Program-made: the position numbers and the translations under genes | Shown: one piece after another, positions 26,592-36,203 of the stretch | Layout: every line of letters starts with the position of its first letter | Numbering within the stretch: position 1 is the stretch's first letter | DNA from: Pseudomonas sp. B21_DOA | GTDB lineage: Bacteria > Pseudomonadota > Gammaproteobacteria > Pseudomonadales > Pseudomonadaceae | Length of the DNA stretch: 64,000 nt | Assembly (NCBI GenBank): GCA_030544685.1 | Contig: CP086683.1 | Span: forward strand, 124,001-188,000 | Reading direction: 5' to 3' | Notes under the pieces: generated by a model | Seen by the model: the letters and a program-made list of their open reading frames with translations, nothing else | Told to the model about the DNA's origin: nothing | The model's database searches: none

Positions 26592-26729
26592 CGGAGTTCC
26601 TGTGAGCGCGCGAGCGCACGAAGCGGGGTCAGGCGATCAGGCCCGAAAAAGGCGCTCAGTATGCCAGCCAAGAGAAAGATTCAGCGAATAATCACCCGCT
26701 GACGCCGAGGTGTCCCTGACAAACGGTGT

Positions 26730-26833
26730 TGTGGCGAGGGGATTTATCCCCGCTGGGCTGCGCAGCAGCCCCGCTTTTCCCGATTAATGCGAGGACTGCT
26801 GCGCAGCCCAACGGGGATGAATCCCTCGCCACA
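26730..26833. repeat. Paired palindromic repeat, GTGGCGAGGGGATTTATCCCC family
   Basis: Inverted GTGGCGAGGGGATTTATCCC-type ends flank inner GGGCTGCGCAGC arms and about 30 unique bases, the same layout as at 3078. Confidence 0.87.
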
Positions 26834-26861
26834 GTGTTTATGTCAGCCTTCAGAGGCGATG

Positions 26862-27623
26862 TCAGACAAAGGAGTCGTCGTCATCAAAAAACGACGAATT
26901 GGCGCTGCTGTAATCGGCGTCGCTGAAACCGCCCTGGTCATTGCCAGAAAAACCGTTGTCCGCCACGCGCTGATCATCGCCCCAGCCATTGTTGCTTTGG
27001 TCGGCGACCTGTGCCGGTTCTTCCTTGATGATCTCGACGATTTCTTCAGGTGCTTGGTTGTGATGGAACAGGCTGCTGATGCCCTGCGCGAGCATCACAC
27101 CACCGGCCACGCCTGCGGCGGTTTTCAGCGCGCCGCCGAGGAAGCTGGGGTCCGCCGCCGGGGCTGCCTGCTGCGCATAGTTGGGCGGCGCGGCGCCGAA
27201 GCTCTGTTGCGGTCCCGGAGCCTGATAGCTCTGCTGCGGCGCCGGTTCACGCCAGCCGCCGGTGGACGATGGCGCTGCGCTTTGGCTCGGCGCCGGACGC
27301 GAATTGCCGCCGCCAAAAATGCTCGACAGGAAACCGCCGCCACCGCTGGATGCCGGTGCGCCGCCTTGGGCCTTGGCCGATTGCAGTTCGGCCTGTAGAC
27401 GCTGGACTTGCTGGGTCAGCTGCTTGTTCTGCTCGTCGAGGCTTTTCAGCGCGGCCTCTTGCACCAGAATCGCCTGGGTCATGAAATAGCCTGCCGCCGG
27501 TTGGCGCGTCAGGTGTTCCTTGATCCGCGCCTCGGCCTGGGCGTCGCGCGGGGCTGCCTCCGTTTCGGCCTGTTGCAGCCGGGAAAACAGTCCATCGATC
27601 AGGGTTTGCTCTTCGCTGTTCAT
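26862..27623 (-). CDS. DUF2076 domain protein
   Basis: A 253-residue protein of DUF2076, function unknown. Residues 1-50 start MNSEEQTLIDGLFSRL. Residues about 60-85 form a short coiled coil (LDEQNKQLTQQVQRLQAEL). Then comes a low-complexity Gly/Ser/Pro/Gln linker with FLSSIFGGGN, a small hydrophobic patch GGALKTAAGVAGGVMLAQG, and an acidic tail ending SSFFDDDDSFV. There is no signal peptide. GAGGTCGCC precedes the ATG at 27623. It is divergent from the YciC-like gene. Confidence 0.85.
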   Translation of the reverse strand: MNSEEQTLIDGLFSRLQQAETEAAPRDAQAEARIKEHLTRQPAAGYFMTQAILVQEAALKSLDEQNKQLTQQVQRLQAELQSAKAQGGAPASSGGGGFLSSIFGGGNSRPAPSQSAAPSSTGGWREPAPQQSYQAPGPQQSFGAAPPNYAQQAAPAADPSFLGGALKTAAGVAGGVMLAQGISSLFHHNQAPEEIVEIIKEEPAQVADQSNNGWGDDQRVADNGFSGNDQGGFSDADYSSANSSFFDDDDSFV

Positions 27624-27800
27624 GGCGACCTCGTAGATTGCCGGTAATAACGTGCCCGTGCCCACTCTGAGCGCGGTGCTCTCCTGTAATGGAGACAGTG
27701 ACAAAACGTTTCAATGGCCTTTACCGAATGTTTACGTTTGTGTCGCCCCGCGTTGCATCGGTTAAAGTGAGCCACTGTTTTCGACCTGCGATACCGACTG

Positions 27801-28475
27801 ATGAATGCCCTCGAAGTACTGCGCGACTCTTTGTATTTTTTCAAACGCCATCTGGGCAGCATCGTGCAGTTGTGCCTGCCGCTGGTGATTGTCGAAGCCT
27901 TCTTGCAGCAGGCGGTCGATCACGCCACCGGGCCGGACACCTTCGCCGGCGTCAGCATCATCGTCGGCCTGCTGGTGTATCCGCTGTACACCGCAGCGCT
28001 GATCCTGTTTCTCGATGCGCGCAGCCGTGGCGAGTCGCCGCGCAACCGTGACCTGCTGGCGATGGCCGCCACCCTGTGGCCGCGCTTCGCGGTGCTGACC
28101 GCGCTCAATACCTTGCTGATTCTGCTTGGTCTGTCGTTGTACTTCCTGCCGGGGCTGATGCTGATGGTCATGCTCGCCTTCGCCGAATACCTGCTGGTCC
28201 TGCGCGGCCTCGGCCCGTTGCAGGCGATGAAGGAAAGCCTGCGTCTGACCCGTGGGCATTTCTGGCGCATTCTGCTGTGCATTCTCTGTGTGATGACGCC
28301 GCTGTGGCTGCTCAAGGGCGCGACGCTGGCGGTCTATCCCGAGCCGCAGAATCCGCTGATCGCCGGGCTGATCGACAGCGCTCACAGCTTCCTGCAACTG
28401 TTCACCAGTGTGGTGCTGTTCCGCCTGTTCATGCTGATCAGCGAATTGCCTGACAAACGTAACGGAGCGGTCTGA
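27801..28475 (+). CDS. YciC-family integral membrane protein
   Basis: A 224-residue membrane protein with five or six helices. It starts MNALEVLRDSLYFFKRHLGS and contains FAEYLLVLRGLGPLQAMKES followed by LTRGHFWRI, a signature of the YciC/UPF0259-like family. Its function is unknown; E. coli YciC is an inner-membrane protein. It stands upstream of an endonuclease/exonuclease/phosphatase-family gene with 75 bases between, so cotranscription is possible. Confidence 0.8.
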   Translation: MNALEVLRDSLYFFKRHLGSIVQLCLPLVIVEAFLQQAVDHATGPDTFAGVSIIVGLLVYPLYTAALILFLDARSRGESPRNRDLLAMAATLWPRFAVLTALNTLLILLGLSLYFLPGLMLMVMLAFAEYLLVLRGLGPLQAMKESLRLTRGHFWRILLCILCVMTPLWLLKGATLAVYPEPQNPLIAGLIDSAHSFLQLFTSVVLFRLFMLISELPDKRNGAV

Positions 28476-28550
28476 CCGCGCCGCGCTTGGGCTTCGCCGC
28501 TGCCGTCAGGTATGCTCGGGGCCACTTTCTGTAACGCTATAAGCCGAGCC

Positions 28551-29630
28551 ATGACCCGTCTGCTGCGCTACACCCTGCTCCTCGTCATTCTCGCCGTCGT
28601 CCTGTTCGGCGTACTGCTGTTCAGCCTGACCTGGCGCCCCGACGCTCGCGAAACCCTGCCGGTCAGTTGCGGCGCTAACGCGCCAACGCTGGTGCCCGGG
28701 CAAGCGCTGAAAGTCATGACCTGGAACGTGCAGTTCCTCGCCGGCAAGCGCTACGTATTCTGGAATGATCTGGCCGAAGGCGACGATGAAGCGCCGACCG
28801 CCGAAGACATGGCGTTCAGCCTCGACGAAGTGGCGCGGGTGATTCGTGACGAACAACCCGATGTGGTGCTGTTGCAGGAGCTCGATGACGGCGCCAAGGC
28901 CAGCGATTACCAGAACCAGCTCAAACTGTTACAGGAACGCGTCGCCGATCTGTATCCATGCAGCACCAGCGCGTTCGACTGGAAAGCCGATTTCGTCCCT
29001 GAGCCACACATCTACGGCAGCGTCGGCCGCCAGTTGGCCACGTTGAGCCGCTATCGCATCGAACACGCCGAGCGCCTGCAACTGCCCGTCGCACCGAGCA
29101 ACTTCATCAGCCGCCAGTTCCAGCCCAAAGACGCTTTGCTCGCCGTCAAACTGCCGCTCAGCGATGGCGGACAACTGACCGTGTTCAACACCCACTTGCA
29201 GCGCGCCAGCCAAGCCGACGGCAACGTGCAGGCGCAAGTGGCTGCCGTGGCCAAAGTCCTCGACAAATATGAAAGCCAGGGCCTGCCGTGGCTGATCGGT
29301 GGCGATTTCAATCTGCTGCCGCTGGGCCAGTATCGACGCCTGCCGGTCGAGCGCCGCACGCCCTACTCTGCCGACAGCGAACTGCATCTGCTGTGGGACA
29401 AGTACCCGATGATCCCGACCAACAACGAGGCCGGCGGTATCGATCGAGCCAAATGGCTGACCCATTACCCCAACGACCCCGGCCTCAATGGCCCGGATCG
29501 CACGGTGGATTATCTGTTCTACAGCCCGAAGCTCAAACGCCTGCAAGCGCAGGTGCGGCAGGACGATACCTTGCGCATCTCCGATCACTTGCCGGTGATT
29601 GCGCGGTTCCTGTTGCCCGCTGCGCCGTAA
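28551..29630 (+). CDS. Membrane-anchored endonuclease/exonuclease/phosphatase-family protein
   Basis: A 359-residue protein with one N-terminal helix (LLRYTLLLVILAVVLFGVLL) that places the catalytic domain in the periplasm. The EEP fold is shown by MTWNVQFLAG, VVLLQELDDG with the metal-binding Glu, FNTHLQRA, WLIGGDFNLLP with the Asp-Asn pair, and the C-terminal ISDHLPVIARF His. The family includes nucleases and phospholipid or inositol phosphatases. The topology suggests an extracytoplasmic phosphodiesterase, but the substrate is unknown. Confidence 0.87.
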   Translation: MTRLLRYTLLLVILAVVLFGVLLFSLTWRPDARETLPVSCGANAPTLVPGQALKVMTWNVQFLAGKRYVFWNDLAEGDDEAPTAEDMAFSLDEVARVIRDEQPDVVLLQELDDGAKASDYQNQLKLLQERVADLYPCSTSAFDWKADFVPEPHIYGSVGRQLATLSRYRIEHAERLQLPVAPSNFISRQFQPKDALLAVKLPLSDGGQLTVFNTHLQRASQADGNVQAQVAAVAKVLDKYESQGLPWLIGGDFNLLPLGQYRRLPVERRTPYSADSELHLLWDKYPMIPTNNEAGGIDRAKWLTHYPNDPGLNGPDRTVDYLFYSPKLKRLQAQVRQDDTLRISDHLPVIARFLLPAAP

Positions 29631-29642
29631 TCGCTGTAGCCC

Positions 29643-30067
29643 TCACAGGCCGGGCGGAACGTAGCCGGGAACATAGCGAACGTTGGTGCATTTGCCATGC
29701 AGGATTCGCCCGTCCTCGATCAGAAACTGGGCGATTTTCTTCTGCTGATTGACCTTCGCCTGCAACTTGCACTTTGAGCTGTGCCCGACCTGCTGGTAAT
29801 GCTCGGTGTACACCATGCCATTGCCGGTATGGTTCATCGAAGTGCCAGCCGCTTTGGTGGTGGTCCAGCTCGAGGACTTGTACCAAGTCAGCACGGCCAA
29901 GGGTTCGCCGTTTGGGCCGATTTCTTTTTCATCGAATCGGGCGTGCCGAACAGGTCCAGTGCTTCCTGCATATCACGGCCTTCCCAGCGGCTCTGCGCAA
30001 TGGTCGAGCAGCCGCTCAACAGCCATCCTGCCAGCAGGGTTGCCAGCCATAAACGTGTGTAAGTCAT
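29643..30067 (-). CDS. Small lipoprotein, with a 1-base deletion
   Basis: About 141 residues. It begins MTYTRLWLATLLAGWLLSGC, a signal sequence with a lipobox ending at Cys20. Next come STIAQSRWEGRDMQEALDLF and GTPDSMK, which resemble the N-terminus of SmpA/BamE-like small lipoproteins, though I would not assign a family. The frame breaks at the T run 29925-29929 (an A run in the gene); one extra base leads into EIGPNGEPLAVLTWYKSSSW. The C-terminus GKCTNVRYVPGYVPPGL is intact. It lies 13 bases downstream of the next secreted protein, so it is probably in an operon with it. Confidence 0.75.
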
Positions 30068-30080
30068 TGGATGCCTCGGC

Positions 30081-30653
30081 TTATTTCTTCAGTTCGAGCA
30101 GGCTGTCGATGTTGTCCATCATCTGGCTCTTTTGCTGGATCGGCGCGAGCTTGAAGAACATCTGCTGCAGCATCTCGATCATCTGCAGGTATTCCATCTT
30201 GCCCACGGCGGCCATGTCGTTTTTCGCGCGACTGCCCGGCGCACAGGCAAACTTCAGCGCTTGCTGGACCCAGAACTCTTTCGGGGTCTGCCATTGGTTG
30301 GCAACTTTCAGATGACGCATGGTGTAGGCGAGACGCTCGATGGACTGGCCATTGATAAAACGCACCTTGCCCGTAGAGCATTGGGCTTCGAGGTTGTAGA
30401 CGTCGATCATAGGTTTGCCGGGTTCTTCATACACCAGGGTCACCGCGACCATGGTCGCGCCTTTGGTTTTCTGCGAAGGCACCACCGACGTCGCATCGGC
30501 GACGTACATGATGTTTTTCTGGGGCACGCCGTTGCCGTAGATAATCCACCAGTCGCCAATCGGATTGGGCTCTTCGGCCATGGCCGAACTGGAGGCGGCC
30601 AATAGCGCAGCCGACAAGAAGATCAACTTCTTGAGCTTGAAGAAAGAAGTCAT
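30081..30653 (-). CDS. Secreted protein of unknown function
   Basis: A 190-residue protein with a signal peptide (FLSAALLAASSSAMA-EE). The mature N-terminus reads NPIGDWWIIYGNGVP, and two cysteines lie at EAQCSTGK and KFACAPGS. The C-terminal third, MIEMLQQMFFKLAPIQQKSQ, is helical. I recognise no named family. The start follows from the signal peptide. It is upstream of, and close to, the small lipoprotein gene. Confidence 0.75.
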   Translation of the reverse strand: MTSFFKLKKLIFLSAALLAASSSAMAEEPNPIGDWWIIYGNGVPQKNIMYVADATSVVPSQKTKGATMVAVTLVYEEPGKPMIDVYNLEAQCSTGKVRFINGQSIERLAYTMRHLKVANQWQTPKEFWVQQALKFACAPGSRAKNDMAAVGKMEYLQMIEMLQQMFFKLAPIQQKSQMMDNIDSLLELKK

Positions 30654-30783
30654 GGGCAGTTCCGTTCCTTGGGCACAAGTTGTCAGGCAACAAGGCTGGT
30701 TATTGTTCAGGCGGCGATTCTGCGAGCCTGAACAACCAAGGGCAATTAGCACGGATGGGCTAATGGCGCGCAGCCATTACGGG

Positions 30784-33301
30784 TCAGGTGCCGCGTGGTT
30801 TTGCCCGCGCCGTGGCTTCGGCCACCAAGGGATCGTCCGGCCAATAGTGCTTTGGATAACGCCCCTTCAGATCCTTCTTCACCTCGGCATAGGTGCTGCG
30901 CCAGAAGTTGGCCAGGTCCTGCGTGACCTGCACCGGCCGCCGCGCCGGCGACAGCAGATGCAGCTTGACCACTTGCCGGCCGCCGGCGATCCGTGGCGTA
31001 TCGGCCAGACCAAACAGCTCCTGCAAACGCACCGCGAGAATCGGTGGATGTTCGCTGTAATCCAGGCGAATCGATGAACCCGACGGCACGCTCAAATGAT
31101 GCGGCGCCAGTTCGTCGAGCTTCTGCGGCAGCGGCCACGGCAGCTGATTACGCACGATGCTCGACAGGTCGAGATTGGCGAAATGGCTGAGCCGCGAGAC
31201 CTTGCCCAGATACGGCATCAGCCAGTCCTCCAGCGTATTCAACAGCGCTGTATCGCTGACATCCGGCCATTGGCTGTCGTCCTGAGTGCCCAGATCGAGC
31301 TGACGCAACAGCCCCACCCGCGCCTGCCACTGGCGCAGTTCCGGCGTCCACGGCAGTAGCTCCAGGCCCTTGCGCCGTACCAGATTGACCAGCGCCTGAC
31401 TGCGAGCGTTTTCATCCAGACCGGTCAACGGTTCGCGGCTGAGAATCAGCTCGCCGACCTTGCGCTGGCGCTCGGCGCGCAGCACGCCTTCACGTTCGTC
31501 CCAGTCAAGTTGATCGACGCTGCGCACTTGCTCAGCGAGCACCGAATCGAACAGCGCCGGATCGAAATCCGCCGCCAGATAAATGCGTTCTTCGCGCTGG
31601 CCCTGACGGCTGCCGAGGTCGGCGATAACGATCCACTCGTGCTTCATCAGGCTGTCGGCCTCGGCGAACAGCGCCGCGCGACCGTTGGCCAAACGGTATT
31701 CGGCACCACCGGCACGCCGTTGCTGGGCGACGCGATCCGGGTAGGCCAGCGCCAACAGAGCGCCAAGCCAACGCGGATGCTCGGGATCGTTGACCGGCTC
31801 ACTCGGCTTGCCGCGCAGGTAGCCGCGATACTGCCGGGCCAATTGCCGGGCGCGTTGCACCCCGCCCTGCGCGCCACGACCGGCGCGCTCTTCCCTGAAA
31901 GCAGGACCAATCGGCTGTGCAGATCCGCGCCAGCGCCGCGCAGGATATCGCGCTCGCCGAGCAGCGCCGCCACATCGCAGGCCATCGCCGCCAACCCCAA
32001 TGCCTGACCGCGCAACAGCAAATGCGCGATACGCGGATGCGCCGGCAGTTCGGCCATGGCCTGGCCGTGGGCCGTCAGCGTGTCGCCGTGCAAGGCGCCG
32101 AGCCGTTGCAGTAAATCCTGCGCCTGGGCATACGCGGCGGCCGGCGGTATATCGAGCCAGACCAGTTCGCCCGGGGTCACGCCCCAGCGCCCGAGTTGCA
32201 AAGCGAGGCTGGCCAGATCCGCCGAGAGAATTTCGGCGCTGCCATAAGCCGCCAGTTGTTCGTGCTGATCCTGCGACCACAGGCGAAAACACACGCCCGG
32301 CTCCAATCGCCCGGCGCGGCCGGCACGCTGGGTGGCGCTGGCCTTGGAGATGCGTTGGGTGTCGAGACGGGTCATGCCGCTGCCCGGGTCGAAGCGCGGC
32401 ACCCGCGCCAATCCGGCATCGATGACCACGCGCACGCCGTTGATGGTCAGGCTGGTCTCGGCGATGTTGGTTGCCAGCACCACTTTGCGCTGACCGGGGG
32501 CGCCGGATCGATCGCTGCACGTTGCGCATTGAGGTCAAGTTCGCCGTGCAACGGGCACAGCAGAACGTCTTTGCGCTCACCGATGGCGTCGGCCAATTGC
32601 TGGTGCACGCGGCGGATTTCCGCTTGTCCCGGGAGGAACACCAACAGGCTGCCGGTTTCGTCGTGCAGCGCTTCGAGTACGGTGTGCGTGACGCGCTGGT
32701 CGATGTATTCGCCCGGCTGAAATGGCCGGCCCCAGCGCATCGTCACCGGATACATGCGCCCTTCGCTGCGCAGGATCGGCGCGTCATCAAGCAACCCCGC
32801 CAACCGCTCGCCTTCGAGGGTGGCCGACATCAGCAGAATCTTCAGCGGCTGTTCAGCGCGAAACAGCTCGCGACCGTTCAGACTGAGCGCCAGCGCCAGA
32901 TCGGCGTCGAGACTGCGTTCATGAAATTCGTCGAAGATCAGCAGACCCACGCCGTCCAGCGCCGGGTCGTCCTGCAAGCGCCGGGTGAGAATGCCTTCGG
33001 TGACCACTTCGATACGCGTCTTCGGGCCAACCTTGCTGTCGAGGCGGATGCGATAGCCGACGGTTTCACCGACCTGCTCGCCGAGCTCGCTGGCCAAACG
33101 CTCCGCCGCCGCCCGCGCAGCCAGACGTCGGGGTTCGAGCATGACGATGGTCTGCCCGGCCAGCCAGGCTTCGTTGAGCAAGGCCAAGGGCACGCGGGTG
33201 GTTTTACCGGCGCCGGGCGGTGCTTCGAGCACGGCTTCGTGGCGTGACGCGAGGGCTTCACGCAGGGCGGGTAAAACATCGTCGATCGGCAAAGAAATCA
33301 T
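30784..33301 (-). CDS. hrpB: ATP-dependent RNA helicase HrpB (DEAH box), with two 1-base deletions
   Basis: An 839-residue DEAH-box helicase, matching the family length once two breaks are repaired. Walker A is EAPPGAGKTTRVP near residue 29, the DEAH motif is IFDEFHERSLDADL, and motif III is LMSATLEG. After the first break (G run 32496-32500) come VVLATNIAETSLTINGVRVV and ATQRAGRAGRLEPG. After the second (C run 31893-31895) the HrpB-specific C-terminal half is intact to GRYPKHYWPDDPLVAEATAR. The protein reads as three frames as given. Its precise biological role in bacteria is poorly defined. Confidence 0.9.
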
Positions 33302-33411
33302 GCTGGCTCCAAAACAGAGGGCCGAGTATAACGGCGAACTGCCGGGCGTTCGTCAGGGTCTTAACTTCACAAGACGAAGCTTCGTTATTTGATGACTCAG
33401 GAGACATTTCC

Positions 33412-33830
33412 ATGCGCTTACCCTCTCGCCTGATTGGCGGTGTTCTGGTCGCCACCCTGCTCACGCAGCTCACTGCATGCGGTTCGATTTTCTACCCGGA
33501 CCGCCGTGGCCAGATCGACGGCAAGATCGACCCGGCGATTGCCGTGCTCGATGCCGTCGGCCTGCTGTTCTACATCATTCCCGGACTGATCGCGTTTGCT
33601 GTCGACTTCGCCACCGGCGCGATCTATTTCGAACCGGGCCACACCGCGCAGATCGATCCGGCCAAGCTCAAGCAAGCCATCGGCCCGGATGGACAGGTCG
33701 ACAATCACAAGTTGCAGGCGATTCTTGAGAGCGAGCTGGGAAGAGACTTTCCCTCGACGATCCACGCTTGATCCAGCACAAGGGCAGCACTCAGCAACTG
33801 GTGATGTTCGGCCTGCAACCCGCCGCTTGA
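33412..33830 (+). CDS. Membrane lipoprotein of unknown function, with a 1-base deletion
   Basis: About 139 residues, with a lipoprotein signal ending LLTQLTACGS (Cys near residue 23), a hydrophilic YPDRRGQIDGKIDPA stretch and one helix (VGLLFYIIPGLIAFAVDFAT). As given it stops at 33771. One more C in the run 33751-33753 extends it through LDDPRLIQHKGSTQQLVMF to a stop at 33830, a clearly coding continuation that ends 13 bases before the next gene. GGAGACATTTC precedes the ATG. It may be cotranscribed with the cation-efflux gene. Confidence 0.75.
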
Positions 33831-33843
33831 ATAAGGACGTTCA

Positions 33844-34752
33844 ATGACATCCAGCCCCGAACACGCCCGCCTGCTGCGGCTGGCGACCCGCGCCTCGGTG
33901 GCGGTCGCCTGCACGCTGATCGTCGCCAAGGCGATTGCCTGGTGGCTCAGTGGATCGGTGAGCATGCTCGCCGGCCTCACCGACTCGGCGCTGGATGGCG
34001 TGACCTCGATGCTCAATCTGCTGGCAGTGCACTACGCCTTGCGCCCGGCGGATGACGATCACCGTTATGGCCACGGCAAAGCCGAATCGCTGGCGGGCAT
34101 GGCGCAGGCGTTGTTCATCGGTGGCAGCGCGGTGTTGATCGCGTTTCAGGCCTACCAACGCTTGCATACGCCGGAGCCGCTTGGCGCGCCGTGGCTGAGC
34201 ATCGGCGTGATCGTATTTTCGCTGTTGCTGACGGCGGCGCTGCTGATGTTGCAGCATCGAGTGATCAAGCAGACCGGCTCCAACGCGGTACGCGCCGACT
34301 CGTTGCATTACCGTTCGGACCTGCTGCTCAACGGCAGCATCCTCATCGCGCTGGTATTGGCGGGAATGGGTTTTGCGCAACTGGACGCGTGGTTCGGCCT
34401 GGGGATCGCCGCGTACATTTTCTGGAGCGCAATCCAGATAGCCCGGGAGAGTTTTTCGGTGCTGATGGACGAGGAACTGCCGACCGATGTCAGCCAACAC
34501 ATGCTCGAACTGGCCTGCAGCGTCCCCGGCGTGCTCGGTGCACATGACCTGCGCACGCGGATCTCCGGCAACCACTGGTTTGTGCAATTGCACTTGGAGC
34601 TGCCGGGCGAACTGACCCTGTCAGTCGCCCATGGCATCAGCGATCAAGCAGCGGCGGCAATACACAAGGCTTATCCCAAAGCCGAGGTACTGGTCCACGC
34701 CGATCCTGTAAAAACAGCCACAAGCGAAAAGCCTCTAGCTTCAAGCTTGTAG
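33844..34752 (+). CDS. Cation diffusion facilitator (FieF/YiiP-like) metal exporter
   Basis: A 302-residue inner-membrane metal:proton antiporter. The transport-site residues appear in TDSALDGVTS (helix 2) and HYRSDLLLNG (helix 5), and the binuclear or loop site in DDHRYGHGKAESLAG. The cytoplasmic domain from about residue 210 carries GAHDLRTRISGNHWFVQLHL. Zn2+ or Fe2+ are likely, but the cation is not determined. The last few residues (KPLASSL) and the stop lie in a TAGCTTG repeat, which may have replaced the original 3' end. Confidence 0.93.
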   Translation: MTSSPEHARLLRLATRASVAVACTLIVAKAIAWWLSGSVSMLAGLTDSALDGVTSMLNLLAVHYALRPADDDHRYGHGKAESLAGMAQALFIGGSAVLIAFQAYQRLHTPEPLGAPWLSIGVIVFSLLLTAALLMLQHRVIKQTGSNAVRADSLHYRSDLLLNGSILIALVLAGMGFAQLDAWFGLGIAAYIFWSAIQIARESFSVLMDEELPTDVSQHMLELACSVPGVLGAHDLRTRISGNHWFVQLHLELPGELTLSVAHGISDQAAAAIHKAYPKAEVLVHADPVKTATSEKPLASSL

Positions 34753-34790
34753 CTGTAGCTTGTAGCTTGTAGCTTGTAGCTTGTAGCTGC
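34741..34790. repeat. Short tandem repeat of TAGCTTG at the 3' end of the cation-efflux gene
   Basis: Four exact, contiguous copies of TAGCTTG run from 34756 to 34783, flanked on both sides by TAGCTG variants. They lie between two convergent stop codons and include the stop of the cation-efflux gene. A related but non-tandem hairpin is at 22827. Confidence 0.85.
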
Positions 34791-34792
34791 CC

Positions 34793-35754
34793 CTATCTGA
34801 CCTGATAACCGCGACTGTTCAGGCAGTTGCCCTGCGCCTGGCGATACGCCTCAACCACTTCGGGCGCCGGTTGGTAGGTCGCGGTGCGCGGGTCGAAACC
34901 GCTTTGCTGCACGGCGTACTGAGAGCACTGGTAACCGTCCTGCTGCACTTGCTGCGGCGACTGGCCGTTGGCCGGGTAGGCTTCGACGTCATAGCCCTGA
35001 GCTTGCGGTTGCGGCGGTTGCTGCAGCGGCGGCTCGACCACCACGTAGTCCTGCGTCGCCTCTTGATAGGCGTAATATGAGCCGGCGGCGAGGAACAGCA
35101 GCGAGCCGCCGATCCATACCTCACGGGCGTAATCCGGCAAATACTGGATGCGAATCCCGCGCGGTGGCTGGACGACGATGTAGCGCGGGCCTTGCGGGCG
35201 ATACCAGTAGCCGCCGGAGTAGAAGTAATCCTGACCGCGATACGGCACGCGGTAATCACGATCCGGGAAGCGATCGATCACATGGCCCGGACGATACTGC
35301 GGGCCCGGCCCCAGCCATTGCCATGACCGTTCGGCCGTCCCGGCCAGCGGTTGTCATCGGGACGCGGCTGCGTCTGCCACTGTTGATTGTGGTAACCGTT
35401 CTGCGGGCGCTCGTCGCGGTAGTAACCCTGACGCGGCTCCTGGGTCTGGCGCACGGCGTCGGGACGTGGCTGGATCGGCAGACTGTTGGCCGGTAATTGT
35501 GGCGGTGGTGGCGGTTGGCGAACCGGGTTGGGGTTGTAGGCCGGGCGGTTCTGATCCCGGTTCTGCCATTGACCGTCATTGTTATGCGGCTGGCCGTTGT
35601 GCTCGAACTGACGGCTATTGTCGCCACGAATGATCCCGTCGTTCTGCGGCCCGTTGCCGGGCCCACGATTCTGCGGCTCATCGGCCAGCGCTTGCGCACT
35701 GACACCCACACAGAGCAAACCAACACCGGCCAGACGCCAGATGCGCGAATTCAT
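34793..35754 (-). CDS. DUF6515-family secreted/membrane protein, with a 1-base deletion
   Basis: About 320 residues. The signal peptide MNSRIWRLAGVGLLCVGVSA ends near ALA-DE. A long Asn/Gln/Pro-rich region follows, with PVRQPPPPPQLPANSLP in it. The conserved part begins HVIDRFPDRDYRVPYRGQ and includes YFYSGGYWYRP and a helix IGGSLLFLAAGSYYAYQ. The C-terminus has two cysteines in GYQCSQYAV and GNCLNSRGYQ. The frame breaks in GGGCCC at 35301-35306; with one more base GWGRGPQYRPGHV joins the halves. It looks like a cell-envelope protein. An AGGAAAAGC site precedes the start. Confidence 0.75.
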
Positions 35755-35870
35755 GCTTTTCCTCACTGCGGGAGCCTGTCGTTGGGAGGGCTTGTTGCTG
35801 AGACTCGGAACTACCCCACCGGGTTCTGCAACAGGTTATCAGTCGCGCGACTTATTTATTGAGGCGCCAA

Positions 35871-35948
35871 CATGAAATCGCAGGCAAGAAAAAGGGAGAC
35901 CCGTCGGCCTCCCTTCTGGAGATACTTCGTCCTGGCTCGACGCTTTTG
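35871..35948 (+). CDS. Candidate 25-codon arginine-rich small ORF or leader peptide
   Basis: The ATG at 35871 follows GAGGCGCCAAC, a good ribosome-binding site. The product has 7 Arg and 2 Lys in 25 residues plus five aromatic residues (core RRPPFWRYFVLARRF). Inside the ORF AAGGGAG at 35892 can pair with CTCCCTT at 35909. This could be a regulatory leader or a small basic protein, or chance. I do not recognise it. Confidence 0.35.
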
Positions 35949-36118
35949 ACGTCGGCTCACCTCACGCCGTCTTCTGGACAGTGTGCAGCTCGGGGCCGGC
36001 ACATCCCCGGTGGGGGTGGCGGCCGCGGCGGGCCTGATTGGGCGAACCGCGTGGACTGTGTTACCGAGCAGTGATTCTGGTGATAAGAATAGGCCTGAGG
36101 GCGCGACAGATGATTGCG

Positions 36119-36153
36119 AAAATTGCTCAATTAAACACTGCTTGCGCAATTTT
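36119..36153. promoter_or_regulatory. AT-rich palindromes, candidate Lrp/AsnC autoregulatory sites
   Basis: AATTGCTCAATT (36121-36132) and TTGCGCAA (36143-36150) are each palindromic and centred about 20 bases apart. The outer arms AAAATTGC and GCAATTTT also pair. Phased TTGC/GCAA sites like these, 50-85 bases before an Lrp-family gene, suggest binding by its own product. Confidence 0.5.
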
Positions 36154-36203
36154 TAACCCTGGATAGATAATCCGCCGCAATAGTTACGACCAAGGACAGA
36201 TTG

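Larger units (their letters stand above)
35755..36203. other. 449-base region holding a possible leader ORF and Lrp-type sites
   Basis: No full gene fits here. The stretch contains the DUF6515 promoter side, a 25-codon ORF at 35871, GC-rich sequence rich in GGCGG and GGGG (35990-36050), and AT-rich palindromes just before the Lrp/AsnC gene. Confidence 0.6.

Noticed and set aside
30784..33301. hrpB as a true pseudogene
   Set aside because: Both breaks are single missing bases in homopolymers and all helicase motifs and the C-terminal half are intact, the same pattern as in 17 other genes.
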